Shown here: positions 1 through 6,954 of the stretch, piece by piece
Numbering within the stretch: the stretch's first letter is position 1
Layout of the letters: the number at the start of each line of letters is the position of its first letter
From: Candidatus Hodarchaeota archaeon
GTDB lineage: Archaea; Asgardarchaeota; Heimdallarchaeia; Hodarchaeales; YT1-057
Reading direction: 5' to 3'
Assembly: GCA_016839955.1 (NCBI GenBank)
Contig: JAEOTI010000580.1
Span: 1-14,610, forward strand
DNA length: 14,610 nucleotides
Notes under the pieces: model-generated
Seen by the model: only the letters and a program-made list of their open reading frames with translations
Told to the model about the DNA's origin: nothing
Databases searched by the model: none
Position numbers and translations under genes: made by a program

Positions 1-2
1 CA

Positions 3-818
3 AGACCAATTCGGGATGCTTTTGGTGATGATGTTATGGAAGACCCGGGGAGTTGGGCAAAGAAATCTGTAGACCAATTTGGGGCTGATGCAGTTACTAT
101 TCACGTTATTAGTACTGATCCTTACATAAAAGATACACGACCACGAGATGCAGCAAAGACTGTTGAAGAAGTCTTACAAGCTGTTAAGGTTCCTCTTGTA
201 ATTGGTGGATCAGGCAATGCGGATAAAGATCCTGAAGTTCTTGCAGCATGTGCAGAGGCAGCAAGTGGAGAGCGTTGCCTTTTAGCAAGTGCCAACCTTA
301 ATTATGGGGATAAAGGGAACAAATTGATTATTGATGCTGCTTTAACCCATAACCACAATGTTCTTGCTTTTACTGCGATGGACATCAATAATCAGAAGCA
401 GATAAATAGAAAATTGCTTGATGGTGGTCTTCCACATAACCGCATAGCCATGGATCCAACAACAGCATCGTTAGGCTATGGAACAGAATATAGTTTTAGC
501 ATTTATGAAAGACTTCGAATCGCAGGACTGAGCGGGGATAGACTCTTAGCATTTCCAATGAGTTCTGGCACTACGAACGCCTGGGGAGCTAGAGAAGCCC
601 ACCGAAGCGAGAAGAAAGAACCTCATCTCGGTCCTAGAGATCTTAGGGGTCCTCTTTGGGAAGCTACTACTGCGTTTAATTTATCACTAGTTGGAGCAGA
701 TCTCTTTATGATGCTCCATCCATTGAGTGTTAAAATATTTCGGGAAATGGTTGACTGTCTAATTCCAAGCTCGACTGGTACCCCTCCTTACAATTACAAT
801 GATTGGGTTACAAGTTAG
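3..818 (+). CDS. cdhD: Acetyl-CoA decarbonylase/synthase delta subunit (corrinoid protein small subunit), 5' partial
   Basis: This is the C-terminal part (271 codons) of CdhD. The reading frame is open to the left window edge, so the start lies outside; residues encoded before the first internal ATG at 36 (RPIRDAFGDDV) already match the family. CdhD is the small subunit of the corrinoid/iron-sulfur protein of the archaeal CO dehydrogenase/acetyl-CoA synthase complex. It forms a TIM-barrel that, with CdhE, holds the corrinoid that carries the methyl group between tetrahydropterin and the Ni-Fe-S A-cluster. Recognisable segments are GADAVTIHVISTDP, PLVIGGSGNADKDPEV and MDPTTASLGYGTEYSFSIYE. It ends with TAG at 816-818, 20 bases before the preferred start of cdhE, so the two are co-transcribed. 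The other cdh genes are not visible here. Confidence 0.93.
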   Translation, partial: RPIRDAFGDDVMEDPGSWAKKSVDQFGADAVTIHVISTDPYIKDTRPRDAAKTVEEVLQAVKVPLVIGGSGNADKDPEVLAACAEAASGERCLLASANLNYGDKGNKLIIDAALTHNHNVLAFTAMDINNQKQINRKLLDGGLPHNRIAMDPTTASLGYGTEYSFSIYERLRIAGLSGDRLLAFPMSSGTTNAWGAREAHRSEKKEPHLGPRDLRGPLWEATTAFNLSLVGADLFMMLHPLSVKIFREMVDCLIPSSTGTPPYNYNDWVTS

Positions 819-825
819 TTTTTGT

Positions 826-835
826 GGATGTGATC
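826..835 (+). promoter_or_regulatory. Strong ribosome binding site that fixes the cdhE start
   Basis: The sequence GGATGTGATC matches the archaeal anti-Shine-Dalgarno complement GGAGGTGATC at nine of ten positions. Its purine core sits 8 bases before the TTG codon at 839. An earlier TTG at 803 would overlap the end of cdhD, has no such site, and would add 12 residues not expected in the family. Confidence 0.7.
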
Positions 836-838
836 ATT

Positions 839-2227
839 TTGTCTCCAAAAATTGAACCATTAGAGATTCAGAAGTTACTGCCTAGGACGAATTGCGAAAA
901 ATGTGGAGAAAAAACCTGTCTTAGCTTTGCTATGAAAGTTCGTGCAAAGGATATTGAACTAGAGGCTTGTACTCCACTCATTGAAGAAGAACAATGGATA
1001 AATAATTACACAAAATTAAAAGAGTTGTTGGCACCCCCAATATCCCTTGTTAAAATTGGAATTGGCGAGAACGAAGTTTTAGTTGGAGGAGAGGAAGTCC
1101 TTCATCGTCATGAACTAAGTTATTACTACCCAACTGCACTAGCAATCACAGCACACGACTCATTATCAGAAGAAGAATTATCACAAAGAATTCAATATAT
1201 CAACGATCTAAGGTTCGAAAAAATTGGAATTCAAATTCCTCTTGATCTTATTTGCTTACAATGTACTTCAAACGACCCTATTAAATTTCAAAAAGCTGTA
1301 GAAATTGTTCGTAAAATCTCTAAGTATCCGTTAATATTAGCTTCTTTTGATCCCAAAATTATAGCCAGTGCCTTAGAAATAGAAGGTAAGAATCGTCCAC
1401 TCATTTATGCCGCCACAAAGGAAAATTGGCAAGAAATGATTCAGCTCGCATTTTCACACGATTGTCCTCTAGTGATTTCTGCCCCAGGCGACATTGATGA
1501 ATTGATGACGTTATCAAACACATTCAAGGATACAGGAGTGGATCTTGTCCTTGATCCAGGATCTTACACAACTTTAGGGAATATGGGTGACACCTTTCGA
1601 AATTTCGTTAGACTTAGAGAAACTGCTTTAGCAGACAATAAACTAGCTGGATGGCCGATTTTGGGAGTCCCTGCAGCTGTAAAGCTAGAGGCAAAGATGG
1701 ATTCTAATGAAACTGCGATGAAAGAATCACTCTCAGCTTCAATGATGATTTCAAGATATGCTGATATTCTAATCCTGAATTCAACTCAATATTGGGCATT
1801 AATGCCAATTCTAACGTTGAGAATGAGTATCTATCAAGATCCAAGAATTCATCCAGCTGTTGACCCTGGAGTTATTCCTTTAGGAAAAGTGGATGAAAAC
1901 TCACCAGTTTGTATGACGACTAATTTTTCACTGACATATTTTACCGTAAAAGCAGATATTGAAGCTACTAAGATTCCAACATGGTTGTTAGTGGTAGATA
2001 CTGGTGCTCTTGGAGTTGAAGCTGCCGCATCCGGTGGTCAATTGAATACAGATATTATCAAAGAGGCAATGGAGAAATTTAAACTCGAAGACAAAGTCAA
2101 CCATAAGAAAATCATTTTCCCGGGTCTTGCTGCACGTTTTTCAGGTGAATTAGAAGACGCTACTGGTTGGGAAGTTACAGTTGGACCAAAAGATTCTGCT
2201 GATATCAAAAAAATCCTAATTTCTTAG
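839..2227 (+). CDS. cdhE: Acetyl-CoA decarbonylase/synthase gamma subunit (corrinoid/iron-sulfur protein large subunit)
   Basis: CdhE carries the corrinoid cofactor and a low-potential [4Fe-4S] cluster that reductively reactivates it. It accepts a methyl group from the tetrahydropterin and delivers it to the acetyl-CoA synthase A-cluster. The N-terminal cluster motif is present as C-x2-C-x4-C-x16-C (CEKCGEKTC, then a Cys 16 residues later), preceded by the typical PLEIQKLLPRTNC. The central TIM-barrel and C-terminal corrinoid-binding part follow (for example GVDLVLDPGSYTTLGNMGDT and a Gly/Ala-rich VVDTGALGVEAAASGGQL). About 462 residues is normal for the family. I prefer the TTG start at 839 because of the near-perfect ribosome binding site and because the protein then begins MSPKIEPLEIQ; a start at 803 is the alternative. 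A terminator follows directly. Confidence 0.95.
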   Translation: MSPKIEPLEIQKLLPRTNCEKCGEKTCLSFAMKVRAKDIELEACTPLIEEEQWINNYTKLKELLAPPISLVKIGIGENEVLVGGEEVLHRHELSYYYPTALAITAHDSLSEEELSQRIQYINDLRFEKIGIQIPLDLICLQCTSNDPIKFQKAVEIVRKISKYPLILASFDPKIIASALEIEGKNRPLIYAATKENWQEMIQLAFSHDCPLVISAPGDIDELMTLSNTFKDTGVDLVLDPGSYTTLGNMGDTFRNFVRLRETALADNKLAGWPILGVPAAVKLEAKMDSNETAMKESLSASMMISRYADILILNSTQYWALMPILTLRMSIYQDPRIHPAVDPGVIPLGKVDENSPVCMTTNFSLTYFTVKADIEATKIPTWLLVVDTGALGVEAAASGGQLNTDIIKEAMEKFKLEDKVNHKKIIFPGLAARFSGELEDATGWEVTVGPKDSADIKKILIS

Positions 2228-2265
2228 TCCCTTTTATTTTACAGGGACTCATCATCCTTTTTTTT
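2226..2265 (+). terminator. Hairpin plus poly-T terminator after cdhE
   Basis: A 6-bp inverted repeat (AGTCCC at 2226-2231, GGGACT at 2244-2249, 12-base loop) overlaps the cdhE stop codon. It is followed by eight T residues at 2258-2265. Archaeal transcription ends mainly at such T tracts, so this probably closes the cdhDE unit and separates it from the HAD gene. Confidence 0.6.
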
Positions 2266-2281
2266 CTTGGGTTCGAGTTCC

Positions 2282-2989
2282 ATGACAAATAAAATGAAGC
2301 TTATTGCCTTTGATCTCGATAATACACTTGTTGATTTTATCCGTTTCAAAACTATTGCGTCTTATGAGGCAGTAAAGGCAATGATTGATGCAGGATTACC
2401 ACTTGATCAAGATGAAGGCTTCAACTATTTAATGAGAACATATTGGGATGTTGGTATTGAATCTGATGAAGTTCTAGAGGAATTCTTCTTACGAGCTGGT
2501 GTTGATAATAACCCAAAAATCCTTGCTGCAGGTATTAGACAATATCAAAAAATCAGATCAGCATTTATGAACCCTTATCCTCGAACTATTCCCACTTTAT
2601 TAGAATTAATAAGGCGTGGTTTTAAATTAGCCATCCTAACAGATGCACCTCGTCTTAAAGCTTGGAAACGCCTTGCAGAGATGCGTTTGATTGAATTTTT
2701 CGATCTAGTACTAACTAGTGAAGATGTTGATGAACCCAAACCTTCACCCAAACCATTCCTCACATTACTTCAGAAGGCCAATGTTGAACCATCTCAAGCA
2801 GCAATGGTAGGAGATGGACCAGAAAAAGATGTACAAGGTGCCCAAGGTGTTGGAATGATTGGTATTCTTGCTCGTTATGGCACTGAATCGAAATTCAAAC
2901 ACCAGCTAGAACATATAAAACCAGATTATAGCATTCATCAAATAAGCGAATTAATTGAATTGCCGATTTTCAAAGCAAAGCACCTATAA
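2282..2989 (+). CDS. HAD-superfamily hydrolase (phosphoglycolate phosphatase-like)
   Basis: A 235-residue haloacid dehalogenase-type phosphohydrolase. All four HAD motifs are visible, numbered from the ATG at 2282. Motif I is FDLDNTLV, with nucleophile D11 and acid/base D13. Motif II is LTDAP, with T120. Motif III is the Lys of EPKPSPKPF, about K153. Motif IV is VGDGPEKD, with D178 and D183 for Mg2+. An all-helical C1-type cap fits between motifs I and II. This architecture is typical of phosphoglycolate phosphatases, pyrophosphatases and other small-molecule phosphatases; the substrate cannot be read from sequence. A TTG at 2267 would add five residues, but ATG 2282 gives the usual short lead into motif I. 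No strong ribosome binding site is visible. It stands behind the cdhE terminator and has no obvious partner. Confidence 0.85.
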   Translation: MTNKMKLIAFDLDNTLVDFIRFKTIASYEAVKAMIDAGLPLDQDEGFNYLMRTYWDVGIESDEVLEEFFLRAGVDNNPKILAAGIRQYQKIRSAFMNPYPRTIPTLLELIRRGFKLAILTDAPRLKAWKRLAEMRLIEFFDLVLTSEDVDEPKPSPKPFLTLLQKANVEPSQAAMVGDGPEKDVQGAQGVGMIGILARYGTESKFKHQLEHIKPDYSIHQISELIELPIFKAKHL

Positions 2990-3023
2990 TGACTCTTTGA
3001 AAAATTCATCCGATACACTATTC

Positions 3024-3031
3024 TAAATATA
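3024..3031 (+). promoter_or_regulatory. Candidate TATA box for the helical protein gene
   Basis: TAAATATA in an AT-rich intergenic stretch (2990-3072) resembles an archaeal TATA element. A start site about 25 bases downstream would fall near 3055, just ahead of the candidate start codons at 3073, 3091 and 3115. Archaeal intergenic DNA this AT-rich yields such matches by chance, so confidence is low. Confidence 0.35.
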
Positions 3032-3072
3032 CTATTAAGATTAATATCAAGATAATAACTCTAAATCCTGCA

Positions 3073-3972
3073 TTGGATGCGAAAAAAGGATTGAACACGG
3101 TAGAATTTTTCAAAATGAATATTGTTGAACCATTGGAAGCTAATATATATAATCTCCGAACAGTCCAATCTCTCTTAGAGAATTTAATTACAGATTTACC
3201 TGAAATCCGAGAGGATTTAGTAGAACATGTAGGTAGTCTTGCGCGTACATTTTATCATACAAATACGGTTCATTACCTACGTCAAAGTCCTTTAAGCTCA
3301 CAGCATTTTCAAAAGCAGCTCGATAGAGCTTATTGGCGAGGTGTAAGTGAACGTCTTCAACTGATTCCACAAATTGAAAAATCACTAAAACTTTGTCAGC
3401 AATACAGCGAGCAGGAAGAACATTTAAGGCACTATAGAGCTGTCTTAGAAGAAGGACTACAAGATAAAGACGAAATGATTAAGATTCAATCAACATTTCA
3501 TCGTTTGAAATCACCACAAATCTTAGAACGTCTAAAAAATCTTGAAGAAGCATTAACTATTTCGAATATGCTAGTAGTAAACACTACAGTTCGATGCCGC
3601 TTACTACATATAGAATACATAACTCCATTACTTGAAACTCTACTCCTAGAGGTAGATGGAATTCAAAAATTGCTAGATATGCTTACATACCCTCAGGACC
3701 AAAGAATGCACACAAAAGAATTATCAGAATTAGCTCGTACCGCTGATGTACTTTCTTGGGGATTACAAGACTTTGATTTAGATGATCATCTTGAACATGC
3801 GAAAGAAGAGTTTTCTTCTTTCTCTAAGGATTTTAATTCTTTAGAAACACACTTTAACCAAATTATGAGCCAATCACAAGTCATTTTTTCATCCATTGAA
3901 AATCAAAACGCTGATTATTTTACAAAAGAATCACACCAAGCTCGTTCAAATCAGATAACAGAGGAAAAATGA
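3073..3972 (+). CDS. Uncharacterised helical, coiled-coil-like protein
   Basis: I do not recognise this 299-residue protein. It looks almost entirely alpha-helical: long amphipathic stretches rich in Leu, Glu, Gln and Lys, very few Gly or Pro, no signal peptide, no membrane segment and no metal-binding Cys cluster. Blocks that look coiled-coil-forming lie roughly at residues 95-170 (from IPQIEKSLKLCQQYSEQEE) and 240-285. A Tyr/His-containing segment near residues 60-90 (FYHTNTVHYLRQSP, then YWRGVSERLQ) may be its most specific part. The start is uncertain: TTG at 3073 or 3091, or ATG at 3115 (MNIVEPLEANIYNL), and none has a clear ribosome binding site. A poly-T terminator follows, so it seems to be its own transcription unit. 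Real coding is supported by the long frame and normal codon use, but no function is implied by its neighbours (HAD hydrolase, AOR operon). Confidence 0.75.
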   Translation: MDAKKGLNTVEFFKMNIVEPLEANIYNLRTVQSLLENLITDLPEIREDLVEHVGSLARTFYHTNTVHYLRQSPLSSQHFQKQLDRAYWRGVSERLQLIPQIEKSLKLCQQYSEQEEHLRHYRAVLEEGLQDKDEMIKIQSTFHRLKSPQILERLKNLEEALTISNMLVVNTTVRCRLLHIEYITPLLETLLLEVDGIQKLLDMLTYPQDQRMHTKELSELARTADVLSWGLQDFDLDDHLEHAKEEFSSFSKDFNSLETHFNQIMSQSQVIFSSIENQNADYFTKESHQARSNQITEEK

Positions 3973-4007
3973 AAAAACTTTTTTGTAGAATTTGACTGAT
4001 TGCCCGA

Positions 4008-4025
4008 AGGATTTTTTTTGATCCT
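4008..4025 (+). terminator. Poly-T terminator within a small inverted repeat
   Basis: Eight T residues (4012-4019) sit between AGGAT and ATCCT arms, 36 bases after the stop of the helical protein gene. The T tract alone would suffice for archaeal termination. The following 130 bases up to the AOR gene hold an AT-rich, presumably promoter-bearing spacer with no gene. Confidence 0.5.
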
Positions 4026-4043
4026 AAGTTTTTGCTGGTCACT

Positions 4044-4061
4044 GGAGAATTAGAAATTTCC
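4044..4061 (+). promoter_or_regulatory. Imperfect palindrome upstream of the AOR operon, possible operator
   Basis: An 18-base imperfect palindrome (GGAGAATT, AG, AAATTTCC) lies about 100 bases before the AOR start. The AT-rich AATAATTAAA at 4071-4080 could serve as a TATA region downstream of it. Together these could form a regulated promoter for the redox operon, but the match is imperfect and such sequences are common in AT-rich DNA. Confidence 0.25.
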
Positions 4062-4158
4062 ATTATGAATAATAATTAAAGATTGATTCCTGATGAATCT
4101 AACGCTCATTGGATTGATCTAGTTCAAAATTTGTTATTTTAAAAGAAGATGATTTCAT

Positions 4159-5976
4159 TTGTATGGATGGAATGGTAAATTTATCAGAGTTACATTACCA
4201 AGGGGAAGGATCTCAAAAGAAGAAATTCATGAAGACGTTCTCCATCAATATTTGGGTGGTATAGGACTTGCTACCAAGTTTGTTTTTGATGAGAACACTC
4301 CAGGAATTGACGCATTGGATCCACGAAATACTTTAGTTTATGCTGTAGGACCTTTTGCTAGTTCTGCTGTCCCTACTTCTGGGAAATTCGCTGTAGCTGC
4401 AAAATCTCCATTAACTGGTTTTATTGGATATGGTGTAGCTTCCGGATTATTTGGTCCATCACTTAGAAATGCAGGATATGATGCTATAGTTATTCAGGGA
4501 AGAGCAAGAGGACCTATATACTTATTTATTGATGATGATGAGGTTCGGCTTAAATCAGCAATCAAGTTCAAAGATTTAGATGCAATTAAGGTTGAAGAAA
4601 CAATTCGTGACGAATTAAATGATCCAACGATACAAGTAGCTTCAATAGGCCCTGCAGGTGAACGAATGGTTCGTTTCGCTTGTATAACCCATGAAAGTAC
4701 ACGTCAAGTAGGACGTTGTGGTCTTGGAGCAGTTATGGGATCTAAAAACATTAAAGCTGTCGCAATACGAGGAACTAATCCAGTTACTTTAGCGAATCCA
4801 GAAGCAGCTCTAATAAAATTCAAAGAATTATACAAGAAATGTCAATCTGATGCTACTCTCAAGTACCGAGACCTTGGAACCCCTCAGAATGTACTAGTGT
4901 TTAATGAAAGGGGTGTTCTACCAACTCGTAATTTTCAACAAGGAACGTTTGAGCATGCTGAACTTGTTTCAGGAGAGCGGTTAAAAACGGAATTACGAAA
5001 AGGAACAGGTGCTTGTGGAGGTTGTGCAATAGGTTGTGATCATATCGTACAAGTAAAGAATGGCATTTACGCAGGGACTAAAACAGGACTAGACTATGAA
5101 TCACTTTTTGCATTAGGACCATGTTGTGGTGTTGATGACATTTCTGCAGTGATCAAAGCAGCAGATCTTTGTGACCGAATTGGTATTGATACTATATCAG
5201 CGGGGGTAGTTATTGCATTTGCAATGGAGGCTTCTGAAAAAGGGTTACTAGATGAACATTTAGACGAAGATTTAACGGATTTACGATTTGGTGATTGGTC
5301 TGCAGTTGTGAAGTTAGTTGAGAGAATTGGATATCGTCAAGGAATCGGAGATCTTTTAGCAGAAGGAACAAAAATTGCAGCAGCAAAGATTGGAAAAGGA
5401 TCAGAACACTTTGCAATGCATGTTAAGGGATTAGAACTTCCTGGGTACATTTTACGTGGTTTAAAATCTGCAGCTTTGGGATTTTCTGTTTCAACAAGAG
5501 GTGGTTGTCATTTACGTAATGCTGCATATGGGTTTGACATGAAAGGACTGCAACTTGAAGATAACGAAAGAGGTCAAAAAATTGTTGAAAATGAAAACTT
5601 ATACTCAGTAATTGATTCTTTGATTCTTTGCAAATTTATTCGCAGTGCAGTTTCAGATGAAGATATCCTAGAGTTGCTTAAATGCGTGAATGGAATTGAA
5701 ATACCTCAAGAGTCCCTTTATATTATCGGTGAACGAATAACTACTTTACAAAAGGTCTTTAATATCCGGGAAGGAGCTTCTCGCAAACATGATTACCCAC
5801 CACCAAGAGTTCTTAGTGAACCACTACCCAATGGACCTCATAAAGGACAGTTTATTCCTTTAGAAGTTTACGATCTGATGTTAGACGCTTATTATCTGGC
5901 TAGGGGATGGAACAAGGAAGGAATTCCTTCAATTTCGAAACTTAAAGAATTAGGGTTAGGAGGGACTCTATCATGA
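4159..5976 (+). CDS. aor: Aldehyde:ferredoxin oxidoreductase family tungsten/molybdenum enzyme
   Basis: A full-length (605-residue) member of the AOR family, cytoplasmic enzymes that bind a bis-pterin tungsten (or molybdenum) cofactor and one [4Fe-4S] cluster and typically oxidise aldehydes to acids with ferredoxin as acceptor. The TTG start gives MYGWNGKFIRV, the standard family N-terminus; a weak GAAGATGAT ribosome binding site precedes it. Family motifs include GRCGLGAVMGSKNIKA near residue 190. The cluster ligands are C286-x2-C289-x3-C293 and C491, and the two pterin-contacting DxxGxD/C-type motifs start at D339 (DRIGID) and D486 (DSLILC). The segment usually reading DPRG is ILRG here (residues 431-434), a deviation near the cofactor. 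The two ferredoxin-type genes that follow, the first overlapping by four bases, indicate a multi-subunit AOR similar in plan to AorAB- or BamBC-type enzymes. The substrate cannot be inferred. Confidence 0.93.
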   Translation: MYGWNGKFIRVTLPRGRISKEEIHEDVLHQYLGGIGLATKFVFDENTPGIDALDPRNTLVYAVGPFASSAVPTSGKFAVAAKSPLTGFIGYGVASGLFGPSLRNAGYDAIVIQGRARGPIYLFIDDDEVRLKSAIKFKDLDAIKVEETIRDELNDPTIQVASIGPAGERMVRFACITHESTRQVGRCGLGAVMGSKNIKAVAIRGTNPVTLANPEAALIKFKELYKKCQSDATLKYRDLGTPQNVLVFNERGVLPTRNFQQGTFEHAELVSGERLKTELRKGTGACGGCAIGCDHIVQVKNGIYAGTKTGLDYESLFALGPCCGVDDISAVIKAADLCDRIGIDTISAGVVIAFAMEASEKGLLDEHLDEDLTDLRFGDWSAVVKLVERIGYRQGIGDLLAEGTKIAAAKIGKGSEHFAMHVKGLELPGYILRGLKSAALGFSVSTRGGCHLRNAAYGFDMKGLQLEDNERGQKIVENENLYSVIDSLILCKFIRSAVSDEDILELLKCVNGIEIPQESLYIIGERITTLQKVFNIREGASRKHDYPPPRVLSEPLPNGPHKGQFIPLEVYDLMLDAYYLARGWNKEGIPSISKLKELGLGGTLS

Positions 5977-6506
5977 ATTCGTCGATTAATAGTAAAAGTA
6001 ATCAATCTTCAACAATCAAAGAAAATCCCAGTGGTAAAGCAGTAATTGTCTGTGATGTAACAAAATGCACTGCTTGTCATTTATGTGAAGATATATGTAG
6101 TATTACTAAGTACAATCAAATATATCCTTTTCTAGCAAGAATAAAGGCAGAAAAAAATGTAATCGAATTCCCTATTGCAATTACATGTCGGCAATGTAAA
6201 AATGCTCCTTGCATTACAATCTGTCCTACTGAAGCACTAACGATGGCTGAAGTACTTATTTGTGACGCTGAAAAATGCGTACTATGTGGTTGGTGTATCG
6301 AAGCTTGTCCTTTCGGAGCTTTGAATACAGATCTTGATTTAAAGATCGTAGTTGCCTGTGATCTTTGTCCTGATAAACGAATTGATAATTTAGCGCCTTG
6401 CGTAGCATTTTGCCCTCGAGAAGCTCTTATAGAACAAACTTGGGAAGAGATTCAAGAAAAGGGAGAGAAATATCTCAAAGATCATTTACTTATTATAGAA
6501 GAGTGA
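5973..6506 (+). CDS. Four-cluster polyferredoxin, electron-transfer subunit of the AOR
   Basis: A 177-residue protein with ligands for four [4Fe-4S] clusters, in the DmsB/HycB-like arrangement. The Cys sets are C32-x2-C35-x2-C38-x3-C42, C72-x2-C75-x4-C80-x3-C84, C102-x2-C105-x2-C108-x3-C112, and C129-x2-C132-x10-C143-x3-C147; C27 and C97 are extra. There is no signal peptide or membrane segment, so it acts in the cytoplasm. Its ATG overlaps the AOR stop codon as ATGA, which implies translational coupling and a fixed stoichiometry. Four-cluster subunits of this kind accompany some AORs and class II benzoyl-CoA reductases and conduct electrons away from the active-site subunit; that role is inferred here from position and family. 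The first 20 residues are polar and low in complexity. Confidence 0.88.
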   Translation: MNSSINSKSNQSSTIKENPSGKAVIVCDVTKCTACHLCEDICSITKYNQIYPFLARIKAEKNVIEFPIAITCRQCKNAPCITICPTEALTMAEVLICDAEKCVLCGWCIEACPFGALNTDLDLKIVVACDLCPDKRIDNLAPCVAFCPREALIEQTWEEIQEKGEKYLKDHLLIIEE

Positions 6507-6512
6507 AATAGA

Positions 6513-6893
6513 ATGGGAATTGAAGAGGTTGAAATTCAAAGAATTCTTGAGGAATTAAATGCTCCACAATTGTTTAAAGACATAGTCTTATCTATAGATG
6601 ATCCTATCTGTGTAAGAAGTCAGGGATGCAAACTTTGTGTGGATAAATGCCCAACAAAAGCACTCTATATGGGAAACAAGGTTGAATTGATCTCTGGTTT
6701 GTGTAATGGCTGTGGAGGTTGTGTTCGTGTTTGTATGGTTCCCGGCTGTATGACTTTAACTAGAACTAGAATAGACACGAATCGAATCGAGAAATTTTCA
6801 ACACCTAATCAAATCCAGAAAATAGACAATGCTAGGAACGCGTTGAAAAGACAAACTCTGATTTCTCGTTTGAATAACTCTAAATCTACATAA
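6513..6893 (+). CDS. Small two-cluster ferredoxin-type protein of the AOR operon
   Basis: A 126-residue iron-sulfur protein, starting 6 bases after the polyferredoxin stop, with a GAAGAGTGA-like ribosome binding site across that stop. Two cluster motifs are seen: C33-x5-C39-x2-C42-x3-C46-P and C64-x2-C67-x2-C70-x3-C74, with one more Cys at 79. The first has five rather than two residues between its first two Cys, which is unusual for a bacterial-type 2[4Fe-4S] ferredoxin. About 30 residues precede the clusters (an acidic/amphipathic helix, IQRILEELNAPQLFKDIV), and a basic, Asn-rich tail of about 45 residues follows; neither belongs to a simple ferredoxin. It probably bridges the AOR/polyferredoxin complex to another redox partner. 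It could instead be a dedicated acceptor; the sequence does not decide. Confidence 0.8.
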   Translation: MGIEEVEIQRILEELNAPQLFKDIVLSIDDPICVRSQGCKLCVDKCPTKALYMGNKVELISGLCNGCGGCVRVCMVPGCMTLTRTRIDTNRIEKFSTPNQIQKIDNARNALKRQTLISRLNNSKST

Positions 6894-6924
6894 TTTTTCC
6901 TTTCTTTTCTCATTACTGTTTTTT
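6894..6924 (+). terminator. Pyrimidine-rich T-tract terminator after the AOR operon
   Basis: A pyrimidine-rich run directly after the ferredoxin gene contains five T residues at 6894-6898 and six at 6919-6924, with no clear hairpin. This fits archaeal T-tract termination and suggests that the following SDR gene has its own promoter in the remaining 30 bases or is reached by read-through. Confidence 0.4.
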
Positions 6925-6954
6925 ATCTATTTTACTCTGGATGGAAGGATATTC

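Noticed and set aside
803..838. Upstream TTG start for cdhE
   Set aside because: It overlaps the cdhD stop and lacks a ribosome binding site, whereas TTG 839 has a near-consensus one.
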